Source: Bifidobacterium pseudocatenulatum DSM 20438 = JCM 1200 = LMG 10505 (lineage in GTDB: Bacteria; Actinomycetota; Actinomycetes; Actinomycetales; Bifidobacteriaceae). Taken from it: 64,000 nucleotides of DNA. Numbering within the stretch: position 1 is the first letter of the stretch; every line of letters starts with the position of its first letter. Made by a program: the position numbers and the translations under genes. The notes beneath the pieces were generated by a model. The model saw nothing but the letters and a program-made list of their open reading frames with translations, was not told the DNA's origin and made no database searches. Shown here piece by piece: positions 25,337 through 33,132 of the stretch. The stretch covers positions 930,001 through 994,000 of the forward strand of contig NZ_AP012330.1 in assembly GCF_001025215.1 (NCBI RefSeq). The letters are read 5' to 3'.

Positions 25337-27256
25337 TCAAGTGATCTTACTGAACATATGGCGCACCTTGTCCAGGCGGCTGTTTGGACGGCGGGGCTGG
25401 ATGACTGGCTTGCCGACAGCGGCCTGATACCCTTTCAGTTCTGTAAGGCATACGCTCTGCCCGTTGGTGTAAAAGGCCAGATCAGTACGGTATGCCTGTA
25501 TACAGCGGGCGGGAATCTCGCCAGTAAAGACAACTTCATCCTTTTTTACCTGGACCGTTTCGATGGTGGCACAGTATTTCGGTGCATCATGATAAGCCCT
25601 GGAAAGATATTCCCGGGGCGCATAGAGGGTGAAGGAGAGATAAGGTTCCAGCAGTTGCGTCCCTGATTCCTTCAATGCCTGTTCCAATACAATCGGGGCC
25701 AATGAGCGGAAGTCCGCCGGCGTGCTGACCGGACTGTAATAAAGCCCGTATTCAAAGCAAATCTTACAGTCCGTTACGTTCCAGCCGAACAAGCCCTGCT
25801 CCAGCCCGTAACGGATACCATCCCTGACAGCGTTTTGAAAACTCTGGTTCAAGTATCCCAGCGAAACCCGGCTCTCGTATTGTACACCGGAGCCAAGCGG
25901 GAGTGGTGTAACAGACAGTCCGATGGATGCCCAAAACGGGTTGGGCGGCACCTCGATATGGATGGTGTGGCTGGCTGCTTTGAGCGGCCGCTCCATATAA
26001 ATGACGGTGGGTTCCTTTACCACTGTTTCAAGCTTGTATTTTTCCGACAGCAAAGCGGAAACAACCTCCAACTGCACCCGGCCCAAAAAAGAAAGAATGA
26101 TCTCATGGGTGATGGAATCCACCTCGCAGCGCAAAAGCGGGTCAGTATCCGCAAGTTGCGTAAGAGCGTCCAGCAGCCGTTCTCTTTGCGCTGCCGTTTT
26201 CGGCGCAATCGACGTCCGCAGCATGGGGAGGGGGTCCTCACGCCACCTTTTACGAGGGAGCCGGGTTGGGTCCCCTAATACATCGTTTAACCTCACGCTG
26301 TCGCTGGGAAGGATAACAATTTCACCCGGATAAGCGGTGTCTGTCCGAACAATTTCCCCTTTGGATGGAATACGCATCTCTGTGATTTTCAGCTTTTCTC
26401 TCCCGGCCAGGGCCACCGTATCCCGCAGGCGCAGCGTTCCGCTGTATAGCCGCAGATAGATGAGCCGCTGGTCACAATCTGTATACTCCACCTTGAAAAC
26501 GCTGCCGCATAGGGCGGCGCTCCCCTGTTCCCCAATCGGTTGGAACAGCCCTGTCACCGCATCCATCAACGGTTGAATGCCAAGGCCCTTTTTGGCGCTG
26601 CCATAATAGACCGGGAACAGGGAGGCGTCTTGAACCCGCCGCTGTTCCTCCCGCACAAGTTTTTCCCGGCTGATTGGTTCTCCTGCGATATACTTTTCCA
26701 ATAATTTATCGTTATTTTCGATGACCGCATCCCATGCTTCTATGTCGGTATTTTCCTCCAGGACTATTTCCGGGGACAGCGACACCGTCTGCTTGATGAT
26801 AATATCGGCGGAGAGCTTATCCCGAACAGACTGAACCACGCTCTGCAAATCAACGCCAGCCTGGTCGATCTTGTTGATAAAGATAACGGTGGGAATGTTC
26901 ATTTTCCGCAGGGCATGGAACAGAATACGGGTCTGGGCCTGCACGCCATCTTTAGCGGAGATCACCAAGATGGCCCCATCTAAAACAGCCAAAGAGCGGT
27001 ACACCTCCGCCAAAAAATCCATGTGGCCGGGCGTATCCACAATGTTGACTTTACATCTGTGCCACTGGAAGGAAGTGACTGCCGCTTGAATGGTAATCCC
27101 ACGCTGCCGCTCCAAAAGCATGGTGTCCGTCCTCGTTGTCCCTTTTTCGACGCTCCCCGGTTCTGAAATGGCTCCGCTGGCATATAGCAGGCTCTCCGTC
27201 AAGGTTGTCTTTCCAGCGTCTACATGGGCAAGAATCCCGATATTGATAATGTTCAT
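25337..27256 (-). CDS. tet(W): Tetracycline resistance ribosomal protection protein Tet(W)
   Basis: Translation GTPase related to EF-G that releases tetracycline from the ribosome. The 639-residue protein has G1 A-H-V-D-A-G-K-T-T at about 10-18, D-T-P-G-H-M-D-F (G3) and N-K-I-D-Q-A-G (G4), and from memory it is nearly identical to Tet(W) across its length. The frame extends eight codons upstream, but the ATG at 27256 follows GGAGGA and gives the family length. An attenuator and a leader peptide precede it. The gene is intact, so tetracycline resistance is expected. Confidence 0.96.
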   Translation of the reverse strand: MNIINIGILAHVDAGKTTLTESLLYASGAISEPGSVEKGTTRTDTMLLERQRGITIQAAVTSFQWHRCKVNIVDTPGHMDFLAEVYRSLAVLDGAILVISAKDGVQAQTRILFHALRKMNIPTVIFINKIDQAGVDLQSVVQSVRDKLSADIIIKQTVSLSPEIVLEENTDIEAWDAVIENNDKLLEKYIAGEPISREKLVREEQRRVQDASLFPVYYGSAKKGLGIQPLMDAVTGLFQPIGEQGSAALCGSVFKVEYTDCDQRLIYLRLYSGTLRLRDTVALAGREKLKITEMRIPSKGEIVRTDTAYPGEIVILPSDSVRLNDVLGDPTRLPRKRWREDPLPMLRTSIAPKTAAQRERLLDALTQLADTDPLLRCEVDSITHEIILSFLGRVQLEVVSALLSEKYKLETVVKEPTVIYMERPLKAASHTIHIEVPPNPFWASIGLSVTPLPLGSGVQYESRVSLGYLNQSFQNAVRDGIRYGLEQGLFGWNVTDCKICFEYGLYYSPVSTPADFRSLAPIVLEQALKESGTQLLEPYLSFTLYAPREYLSRAYHDAPKYCATIETVQVKKDEVVFTGEIPARCIQAYRTDLAFYTNGQSVCLTELKGYQAAVGKPVIQPRRPNSRLDKVRHMFSKIT

Positions 27257-27292
27257 GTCTATCCTCCATACAAGGCCCAAATGGGCGCAAAA

Positions 27293-27326
27293 ATCCCCAG
27301 CGGCTAATACTTTTACCGCTGGGGAT
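27293..27326 (-). promoter_or_regulatory. Attenuator hairpin before tet(W)
   Basis: Perfect 11-bp stem ATCCCCAGCGG with a 12-base loop, followed on the minus strand by TTTTTGCG, about 40 bases before the tet(W) ATG. This is the intrinsic terminator used for tetracycline-responsive attenuation in tet(M)/tet(W)-type leaders. Confidence 0.8.
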
Positions 27327-27388
27327 CATGACTTCGGACAAACAGAAGTATGACGGCTTACATGAGCCGCTGTCCGTCACGATATTTA

Positions 27389-27463
27389 CTAAAAAGGCAA
27401 AAGTATTCTTAAATTGGGTACAAAAACTAAGCCCCTGCAAGGGGCAATCATTTTTGCGCCCAT
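27389..27463 (-). CDS. tet(W) leader peptide
   Basis: A 24-codon open frame on the minus strand (MGAKMIAPCRGLVFVPN...), upstream of the attenuator and overlapping a GCCCC/GGGGC mini-hairpin. Its position and length fit the leader peptide whose stalled translation lets RNA polymerase pass the terminator. Translation itself is inferred. Confidence 0.6.
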   Translation of the reverse strand: MGAKMIAPCRGLVFVPNLRILLPF

Positions 27464-27522
27464 TATCAAATTTTATTTAAGAATACCTTGCCGCATATTT
27501 GGTAGACTCCTCAAATCAGGAT

Positions 27523-27566
27523 AATAGTAGTATATCATAGTACGAATAGTAGTATATCATAGTACG
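27523..27566 (-). repeat. 22-bp tandem direct repeat with -10-like boxes
   Basis: Two exact copies (27523-27544 and 27545-27566). On the minus strand each contains TATACT, a perfect -10 sequence, directed toward the tet(W) leader. It may be a duplicated promoter. Confidence 0.6.
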
Positions 27567-27649
27567 CTCTAAAAAGCAAGAAATTATTTTACCCGATTCC
27601 CCAAATAAATCAGGAGGGCATTCACTGGAACACCCTCCGGTTTTGGTGA

Positions 27650-28993
27650 TTATCGTGCGCCTACCCTTGTTTTTTGCCTTGCGGCCCGTTTCCGTTCCTT
27701 TTCGGCCTGTTCCTGCTGGTAAGCGGCCTCTAATATTCTGTCCGCCTGTTCCGTGCCAATGGCCCGCCTGACCCGCTCATAGTCTCTGACCTTTCCCTTT
27801 AGGCTGTCTCGCTCGGCGCAGACCTCGTAAATCCTTTCTGACAAGGAACTGTTTTTGCTGACCTCCCGGCCATAGTCCGCTTGCAGCCGCTCAAATTTGG
27901 ATTTGAGGTCACAGTAGGCCCGATAGACAGACCGTAGCACCTTGACGATCTTCGCCCATAAGGGCTTGGCCTTTTTCTCCCGGTAGGCCCTGGCTGATTC
28001 CAGCGGCCCCGCTTCTGGCAAGACCTGTTCCGGGTCGCTGGAAAATTCCTCCGCCAGCTTCTCCATGCCTTTCAGCATGGGGGCCACATCGTTTAGTTTG
28101 GCCTTGGCCTGGGCCGCTTTCTTTTCGGCAGCTGTCGCCTCCCTGTTCCTTCGGTCAACCTCGGCCTGGGCCAGCACAGCCGCCTCTTGAAGCTGTGCCA
28201 ACCGCTCCTGTTCACACTTCACCTTGAACTGCGTGACCGTCAGATGTTCCTCGGAACTGCCACGCTCTCCACGCTCCAAATCCGTGTAGCCAGCGGAGCG
28301 CATCTGCTGAAAGAAATCATCCTGCAAGACGCTGTACGACTTTCTCAGAACAGGCTTGCCCTTTGCTGTTCGTAATGGCTCCCCGGTGGCCTCGTCTACT
28401 GCGGGCTGGGACGCCCACTTTTTGCTCATGCTGACCTGCATAACGGTTTCCTTGACCTTGCCCACCAGGGATTTGTCCTTGCACCGCTTTGTCCATCGTA
28501 TCTCCTTCTTCACCACCGGGATATAGACCACATGAAGGTGGTAGTGGTACACATCCTCCCCCAGCGCCTCGGACATGGCCCGGTTGCGCTCGTCAGCGTG
28601 CATGACCGCCGACAAAATATACTGCTCTCCACCTACGATTTTGATTGCGGATTTGTAAGCGTCGGTGTAAAATTGTTTTGCGAAGTCATAGCCGCCGTGA
28701 TTGTAGAAGTAGGCGGAGTTCACATCAAAGACCAACTCACCGTATCGAAATGCGTCCGCCTTAATGCCACGGGTGGAGATCACACCATCGGCCTCCATTT
28801 GGGAGAACATCTCCTGATACCCTGCAGATGGGGCCTTGAAATGGACATTGAGCGGCGTCCGCTCTGGTACAATGTCCTGGTTGACATAGGAATCCTTCTC
28901 ACGCTCGTTGTGCTGCTGGGTGTTGCCGATCTTGGTTTCGGTCAGCCTCATATTTCTTGCGTTGGTACGGTCAATACCGTCGCCTCTCGCCAT
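27650..28993 (-). CDS. MobV-type relaxase (plasmid recombination/mobilization protein)
   Basis: Nicks DNA at the element's origin of transfer to start mobilization. The 447-residue protein has motif I R-x-N-A-R-N at the N-terminus. The metal-binding region has H-A-D-E near 132-135 and Y-H-Y-H-L-H-V-V-Y-I-P near 149-159, typical of Pre/Mob (MobV) enzymes. The C-terminal half is a long charged coiled coil. I chose the ATG at 28993, downstream of AGGAGG; a TTG two codons earlier is possible. It is the last gene of the mobilization module, next to tet(W). Confidence 0.85.
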   Translation of the reverse strand: MARGDGIDRTNARNMRLTETKIGNTQQHNEREKDSYVNQDIVPERTPLNVHFKAPSAGYQEMFSQMEADGVISTRGIKADAFRYGELVFDVNSAYFYNHGGYDFAKQFYTDAYKSAIKIVGGEQYILSAVMHADERNRAMSEALGEDVYHYHLHVVYIPVVKKEIRWTKRCKDKSLVGKVKETVMQVSMSKKWASQPAVDEATGEPLRTAKGKPVLRKSYSVLQDDFFQQMRSAGYTDLERGERGSSEEHLTVTQFKVKCEQERLAQLQEAAVLAQAEVDRRNREATAAEKKAAQAKAKLNDVAPMLKGMEKLAEEFSSDPEQVLPEAGPLESARAYREKKAKPLWAKIVKVLRSVYRAYCDLKSKFERLQADYGREVSKNSSLSERIYEVCAERDSLKGKVRDYERVRRAIGTEQADRILEAAYQQEQAEKERKRAARQKTRVGAR

Positions 28994-29446
28994 AGGCAAA
29001 AATCCTCCTGTTTCAGATGTTTGGTTGTTGAAAATGGACGGGGGTTCGGGGGAGTCACTTCCTGCGGGAAGTGTAATAACCCACTATGACACTTTCGCCC
29101 CGTTGGTGCGAAAGTGCCGTGGGCTCTCCCGAGGGGGTGCGGGGGCTTTGCCCCCGGCAACTGCGGTTGCCTCCCCCAGCAGGGCCGCCCTTTGAAAAGG
29201 GCACCCTGCACCCCGCCTAAACTTTTCCACTCGCCGTTGGGCAGGTGGAAAGGCTGTGCCTTTCCACCACCCGGCAAGTGTCCTCCGTGGGCCAAATGTC
29301 AAGGGGTTCGGGTTGTATTGCCTTGCGGCAATCTCCACCCGTAGGTATGCCCCCTTGACATTTGACCCCGCTCCCCCGTGACAGCCGTGACGACCGTGAC
29401 GATGTTTTAGACACCGCCCCCGCTCTCAAAAAAGCCGTCACGGTCG
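28994..29446. other. Structured intergenic region of the mobile element
   Basis: About 450 bases without a gene, rich in inverted repeats. These are an oriT-like pair (29056-29116), a 13-bp inverted repeat AAATGTCAAGGGG at 29294-29306 with its complement at 29351-29363, and CGTGAC repeats at 29377-29403. The short open frames here are out of keeping with the flanking genes. Confidence 0.5.
29056..29116 (-). other. Candidate origin of transfer (oriT)
   Basis: Just upstream of the relaxase gene are two hairpins: CACTTCC/GGAAGTG at 29056-29073 and CACTTTCGC/GCGAAAGTG at 29090-29116 with a nine-base loop. The place beside the relaxase start is where MobV systems keep oriT. The nick site is not identified. 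Confidence 0.45.
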
Positions 29447-29451
29447 TCACG
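29377..29451. repeat. CGTGAC direct repeats and inverted copy
   Basis: Three 9-bp units CGTGACRRY at 29377, 29386 and 29395. The 16-bp CGTGACGACCGTGACG (29386-29401) recurs inverted at 29436-29451 over the end of the ATPase gene. The set could be iterons or a terminator for that gene. Confidence 0.55.
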
Positions 29452-30601
29452 CTTGGGGAGGCTCCAGCGTCAAGCTGATACTTCTCCCGGCGTGGGTACG
29501 GGTGTTCTCATAATGGATGTGATACTCTGCCGCCAGTTTCCCGGCCCGGACGTTCAGCCGCATAGCCAAGGCGTTAGGCTTCATATCCACTTGCAGGACC
29601 GCTGCCAACTCCGTGGCTGTACCGCTCCAGGACGGCCTCTCCGCCGTAATAAAAGCGGCTACGGCCTCCAGCACCGGGTCGGGGGGTTCTACCCACAACT
29701 CCGTTTCCATCCGCTCCAGTGTCCATGTTAGGTGTTCCTTGTCCTTGGTGAGATAGAGCCGCTGGTCTTGCTGGTCACGTCCTACCACATCCAGGGTGGC
29801 GGTGTCGTCTGTCCGCTTCTCCTTCTGAAGAAGAAAGGCCCCATCCGCCGCCCCCGACAGGCCGTTGGTGCCAGAGATCATATCAAACTTGTCGTCGGCC
29901 TGCTGTTTGCGAGTGTGATGTACCAGCAGGAGACAGACGCCGCAAGCGTCAGCGAGGCGTTTCAGCTTTCCCACCACCTCATAATCGTTGGCGTAGCTGT
30001 ATTTATCCCCGCCAGCCTCCCGGATTTTCTGGAGGGTGTCAATGATAATCAGCTTGGTGTCGGGGTGTTCCTGCACGAACCGCTTTAGCTGTTCCTCCAG
30101 CCCAGCGCCAACCTGTTTGGCACAGATGGAAAAGAGGAGGTCGTTGGTGCCGTCCATGCCGAACATCCGGTAAAGCCGCTCCTGCAAGCGGCGGTGATCG
30201 TCCTCCAGCGCCAGATAGAGGACAGTCCCCTTGTGAACGGGATAGTCCCACAGGGGGAGGCCCATGCTGACGTGGTAGGCAAGCTGGGCCATCAGGAACG
30301 ACTTGCCCACCTTGGGTGCTCCCGCAAAGAGGTACGTCCCCGGATAGAGCAGACCGTCAATGACGGGCGGTCTGCTCTGATAGACGTTCTCGTACAACTC
30401 GTTCATGGAAATCGTGGGGAGATACGCCGGGTCATTCATGCGCTGCATTTTCCGCAGCAGTTCCGCATAATTTTTTTCAGGGGGATTGTTTTCTGTCGTT
30501 TCCTCTGTTATACTTGCGGTGGGTGTTTGTGAAATGGGCTGTTCCCCGTCTGCGCCAACAGACGGAACCGGGACAGTCCCTTTCGTTTCCTTGGAATCCA
30601 T
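29447..30601 (-). CDS. RepA-like hexameric AAA/RecA-fold ATPase
   Basis: RecA-fold ATPase of 384 residues, similar in layout to plasmid RepA helicases. Walker A G-A-P-K-V-G-K-S is at about 94-101 and Walker B L-I-I-I-D-T-L near 185. There is an H-H-T-R-K-Q segment and a C-terminal winged-helix-like region. The first 45 residues are low in complexity. The ATG at 30601 follows AGGAGG at a wide spacing. It lies between the MobC-like gene and the relaxase, suggesting a role in replication or processing of the excised element. Confidence 0.75.
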   Translation of the reverse strand: MDSKETKGTVPVPSVGADGEQPISQTPTASITEETTENNPPEKNYAELLRKMQRMNDPAYLPTISMNELYENVYQSRPPVIDGLLYPGTYLFAGAPKVGKSFLMAQLAYHVSMGLPLWDYPVHKGTVLYLALEDDHRRLQERLYRMFGMDGTNDLLFSICAKQVGAGLEEQLKRFVQEHPDTKLIIIDTLQKIREAGGDKYSYANDYEVVGKLKRLADACGVCLLLVHHTRKQQADDKFDMISGTNGLSGAADGAFLLQKEKRTDDTATLDVVGRDQQDQRLYLTKDKEHLTWTLERMETELWVEPPDPVLEAVAAFITAERPSWSGTATELAAVLQVDMKPNALAMRLNVRAGKLAAEYHIHYENTRTHAGRSISLTLEPPQA

Positions 30602-30608
30602 CAATCTA

Positions 30609-30929
30609 TCAAACCTCCTTCATGCCGCCCATGATAGCGGCGATCATCTGAATGGTGTCCAGCAGTTCATCGTCCACGCCAGCCCCGTCCTCGGCCCGCC
30701 GCAGTTCGTCCAGAACGGCGGCAAGCTGGTCACGCAGGGCCTTGTAGACCTTGGGATTACCCTGTACCACTACTTCCCGGCACAGGAGGCGTCTTGTGAT
30801 GTAGTCCTGCTTTGTCAGGCCGGAGAGCCGCACAGCGGCCTCGATCTGTTCATCTTCCTCCGGGGACACCCGGAAGGCCACGGTCTTGTTCCTCCAGCGA
30901 TTTTTGTTGTCTCGGTTTTTCAGTGACAT
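30609..30929 (-). CDS. MobC-like relaxosome accessory protein
   Basis: The 106-residue basic protein has an N-terminal ribbon-helix-helix-like segment (N-K-T-V-A-F-R-V-S-P-E-E-D-E-Q-I). The following L-S-G-L-T-K-Q-D-Y-I-T-R-R-L is typical of MobC/relaxosome proteins. It starts two bases after the integrase stop codon and ends a few bases before the ATPase gene, so it is part of one operon. A role in binding oriT is inferred from family and context. Confidence 0.65.
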   Translation of the reverse strand: MSLKNRDNKNRWRNKTVAFRVSPEEDEQIEAAVRLSGLTKQDYITRRLLCREVVVQGNPKVYKALRDQLAAVLDELRRAEDGAGVDDELLDTIQMIAAIMGGMKEV

Positions 30930-30931
30930 GG

Positions 30932-32008
30932 TTACGTTCCCATCCTTTCAAAGTCCAGCTTGTCCGCCATCTCCGTCTGCCTTGTAGGAAACAGATGGGC
31001 GTAGCGGTAGGTGATGTCGATACTCTCATGCCCCACCCGGTCAGCGATTGCCAGGGCGGTGAAGCCCATATCAATCAGCAGGGAAATGTGTGAATGTCGG
31101 AGGTCGTGAATCCTGATCCGCTTCACTCCCGCCGCTTTCGCACCTCTGTCCATTTCATGGTGGAGATAGTGCTTGCTGACAGAGAAAATCCGTTCATTTG
31201 CCCCGGTGCTGTAAAACATCTTTAAGTAGTCCTCCATCTCTCCACAGAGGAATTTGGGCATCTTAATGACACGGTTGCTCTTTTTCGTCTTGGGGGTGGT
31301 AATCACGTCCTTGCCCTTGAGCCGCTGATAGGATTTGCTGATGGACACTGTACCCGCCTCAAAGTCGAAGTCTGTTGGGGTGAGGGCCAGCAGTTCCCCC
31401 TCCCGGATACCGCACCAGTAGAGCATTTCAAAGGCGTAGTAGGAGAGGGGCTTGTCCATCATGGCGTCGGCAAACTTCAAATACTCGTCCTTCGTCCAGA
31501 ACAGCATTTCACGCCGTTCCTCCACACCCATGTTCCCGGCCTTGGCCGCAGGATTGACCTGGAGGCCGTAGTAGCGGACAGCATGGTTAAAGAGGGCGCT
31601 CAACTGATTGTGGACGGTTTTGAGATAGGTGGGGGAATAGGGCTTTCCTTTGGCGTCTGTCAACTCCCGGATCGCGTTCTGCCAATCCATCACATCCTTG
31701 GCGGTGATTTCCGACAGTTTCCGCTTTCCAAAATACGGCAGGATTTTCTTCTGGATAATGCTCTCTTTTGTCAGCCAGGTGTTCAGCTTCAGCTTGGGCT
31801 TCATGTCCTTTTCATAGAGCTGGGCGAAGCTCTCAAAGGTCATGTTCACATCGGCCTGCTTCTGCATCAGGAACTCCCGCTCCCACGTCTGGGCCTCCTT
31901 TTTGGTGGCAAAGCCACGCTTCAACTTCTGTTGGCGCTCTCCCTTCCAGTCCGTATAGCGGAACTGGACGTACCAAGTGCCGTTGGCCTTGTTCTTAAAC
32001 GCCGCCAT
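30932..32008 (-). CDS. int: Tyrosine site-specific integrase
   Basis: Catalyses insertion into and excision from the 3' end of guaA. The 358-residue protein has an N-terminal arm-binding domain (about 1-60), a SAM-like core-binding domain (60-150) and a catalytic domain. The catalytic residues Arg202 (C-G-I-R-E-G-E), His301-x2-Arg304 (H-D-L-R-H), His327 (V-G-H) and nucleophile Tyr336 are all present. AAAGGAG precedes the ATG. It follows the excisionase gene by three bases. It is intact and presumably active. Confidence 0.93.
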   Translation of the reverse strand: MAAFKNKANGTWYVQFRYTDWKGERQQKLKRGFATKKEAQTWEREFLMQKQADVNMTFESFAQLYEKDMKPKLKLNTWLTKESIIQKKILPYFGKRKLSEITAKDVMDWQNAIRELTDAKGKPYSPTYLKTVHNQLSALFNHAVRYYGLQVNPAAKAGNMGVEERREMLFWTKDEYLKFADAMMDKPLSYYAFEMLYWCGIREGELLALTPTDFDFEAGTVSISKSYQRLKGKDVITTPKTKKSNRVIKMPKFLCGEMEDYLKMFYSTGANERIFSVSKHYLHHEMDRGAKAAGVKRIRIHDLRHSHISLLIDMGFTALAIADRVGHESIDITYRYAHLFPTRQTEMADKLDFERMGT

Positions 32009-32011
32009 AGG

Positions 32012-32212
32012 TTAATCACTCCTTTCACTCTGACCCCTTGTGCCATAAAATTTTTCGTGGAAGAATTTGCGGTCGATCCGGCCTGAAATGGTAATACAGC
32101 CCGTCTTTTTCAACTCCGCATTCATGGAACGAATCAGCTTATAGGCATAGGGGACAGAAACCCCTAATTCCTCCGCTACCTCGTCCACCCGCATGAACAT
32201 GGTGCTTGCCAT
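32012..32212 (-). CDS. xis: Excisionase-like helix-turn-helix protein
   Basis: The 66-residue protein contains a winged helix-turn-helix (M-R-V-D-E-V-A-E-E-L-G-V-S-V-P-Y-A-Y-K-L-I) like excisionases and MerR-type DNA binders. The ATG at 32212 is preferred to the upstream in-frame ATG (32233) because AAAGGAGG lies between them. It sits directly before int, the usual place for a directionality factor. The role is inferred from context and fold. Confidence 0.75.
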   Translation of the reverse strand: MASTMFMRVDEVAEELGVSVPYAYKLIRSMNAELKKTGCITISGRIDRKFFHEKFYGTRGQSERSD

Positions 32213-32403
32213 TGTGAGCTCACCTCCTTTCATGGCTCGAAAACTAAGCCTTTATGCTTAATCTATTATAACTAAGCAAATTTGCTTTGTCAAGTGGCTT
32301 GCGGAATAATTTTTAACTTTTTTGTTTAAGATACTCTTGACTGTTACTAAGCGAATATGTTATACTACTTTCGACAGAAACCACCAGATAGGAGTTGGCA
32401 TTT

Positions 32404-32937
32404 ATGGCAATAGGAGAGCGCATCCATTTTTTCCGCACCCTCCGGGGTATGACACAGAAGTATCTTGGTATGGCGGTGGGCTTTCCAGAGCGTTCCGCCG
32501 ATGTTCGTCTGGCACAGTACGAAACAGGCACCCGGACGCCGAAGGCCGACTTGACCGCTGCCCTGGCGCATACATTAGATGTATCGCCCCAGGCGTTGAG
32601 CGTCCCGGACATAGACAACTACATAGGTTTGGCCCATACGCTGTTCGCCTTGGAGGATGTTTACAGTCTGAAAGTGGTAGAGGCGGATGGACGTGCCTGC
32701 CTGCAAGCAGATATTTTTCAGGGAGGCCGTCAAGCCAGTGAGCTGAACAAAATCTTGATTGCGTGGCGGGAACAGGCGGCGAAGCTGGAGGCCGGGGAGA
32801 TCACCAAGGAGGACTATGACCGCTGGCGCTACAACTACCCGAAGTACGACACCACCCAGCGGTGGGCCAAAGTCCCCTCGAAGGAATTAAGCGATGCTCT
32901 GATAAAAGGATTGAAGAAACAGAGAAAAGACAAATAA
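32404..32937 (+). CDS. XRE-family transcriptional regulator
   Basis: The 177-residue protein has an N-terminal Cro/CI-type helix-turn-helix (about 3-60). Its C-terminal domain of about 110 residues is not recognised and is rich in charged residues. It is transcribed divergently from xis-int, sharing a 190-bp control region, and so probably represses excision. AGGAG precedes the ATG at 32404; a TTG three codons upstream is less likely. A strong terminator follows. Confidence 0.8.
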   Translation: MAIGERIHFFRTLRGMTQKYLGMAVGFPERSADVRLAQYETGTRTPKADLTAALAHTLDVSPQALSVPDIDNYIGLAHTLFALEDVYSLKVVEADGRACLQADIFQGGRQASELNKILIAWREQAAKLEAGEITKEDYDRWRYNYPKYDTTQRWAKVPSKELSDALIKGLKKQRKDK

Positions 32938-32940
32938 CAA

Positions 32941-32980
32941 AAAAGGTCTTGCCGACTGGTGAAAGTCAGCAAGACCTTTT
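32941..32980 (+). terminator. Terminator after the XRE regulator
   Basis: Long inverted repeat AAAAGGTCTTGCCGACT (with GC-rich core), followed by TTTTT. Confidence 0.85.
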
Positions 32981-33056
32981 TCTTAGGATATGGAGGATTT
33001 ACCCGCAAACCACCCGTTATACGGGAGTGAACAAAGTAAATCCGGTTTTGGTATCT

Positions 33057-33075
33057 GCTATCAATTTGCTATCAA
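33057..33075. repeat. Arm-type integrase site candidates, right end
   Basis: Two GCTATCAA copies 11 bp apart (33057 and 33068), the same unit and spacing as at the left end of the element. Confidence 0.5.
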
Positions 33076-33132
33076 ATGCCCCGTTTCCGCTTTAAGACCC
33101 CAGTGTTTTCAAGGCTTTGCTGGTTTTGTCAG

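Noticed and set aside
25160..25666. Plus-strand open frame across the left end of the tet(W) element
   Set aside because: Its second half is antisense to tet(W) and the first half covers the arm repeats. It has no ribosome site or motif.
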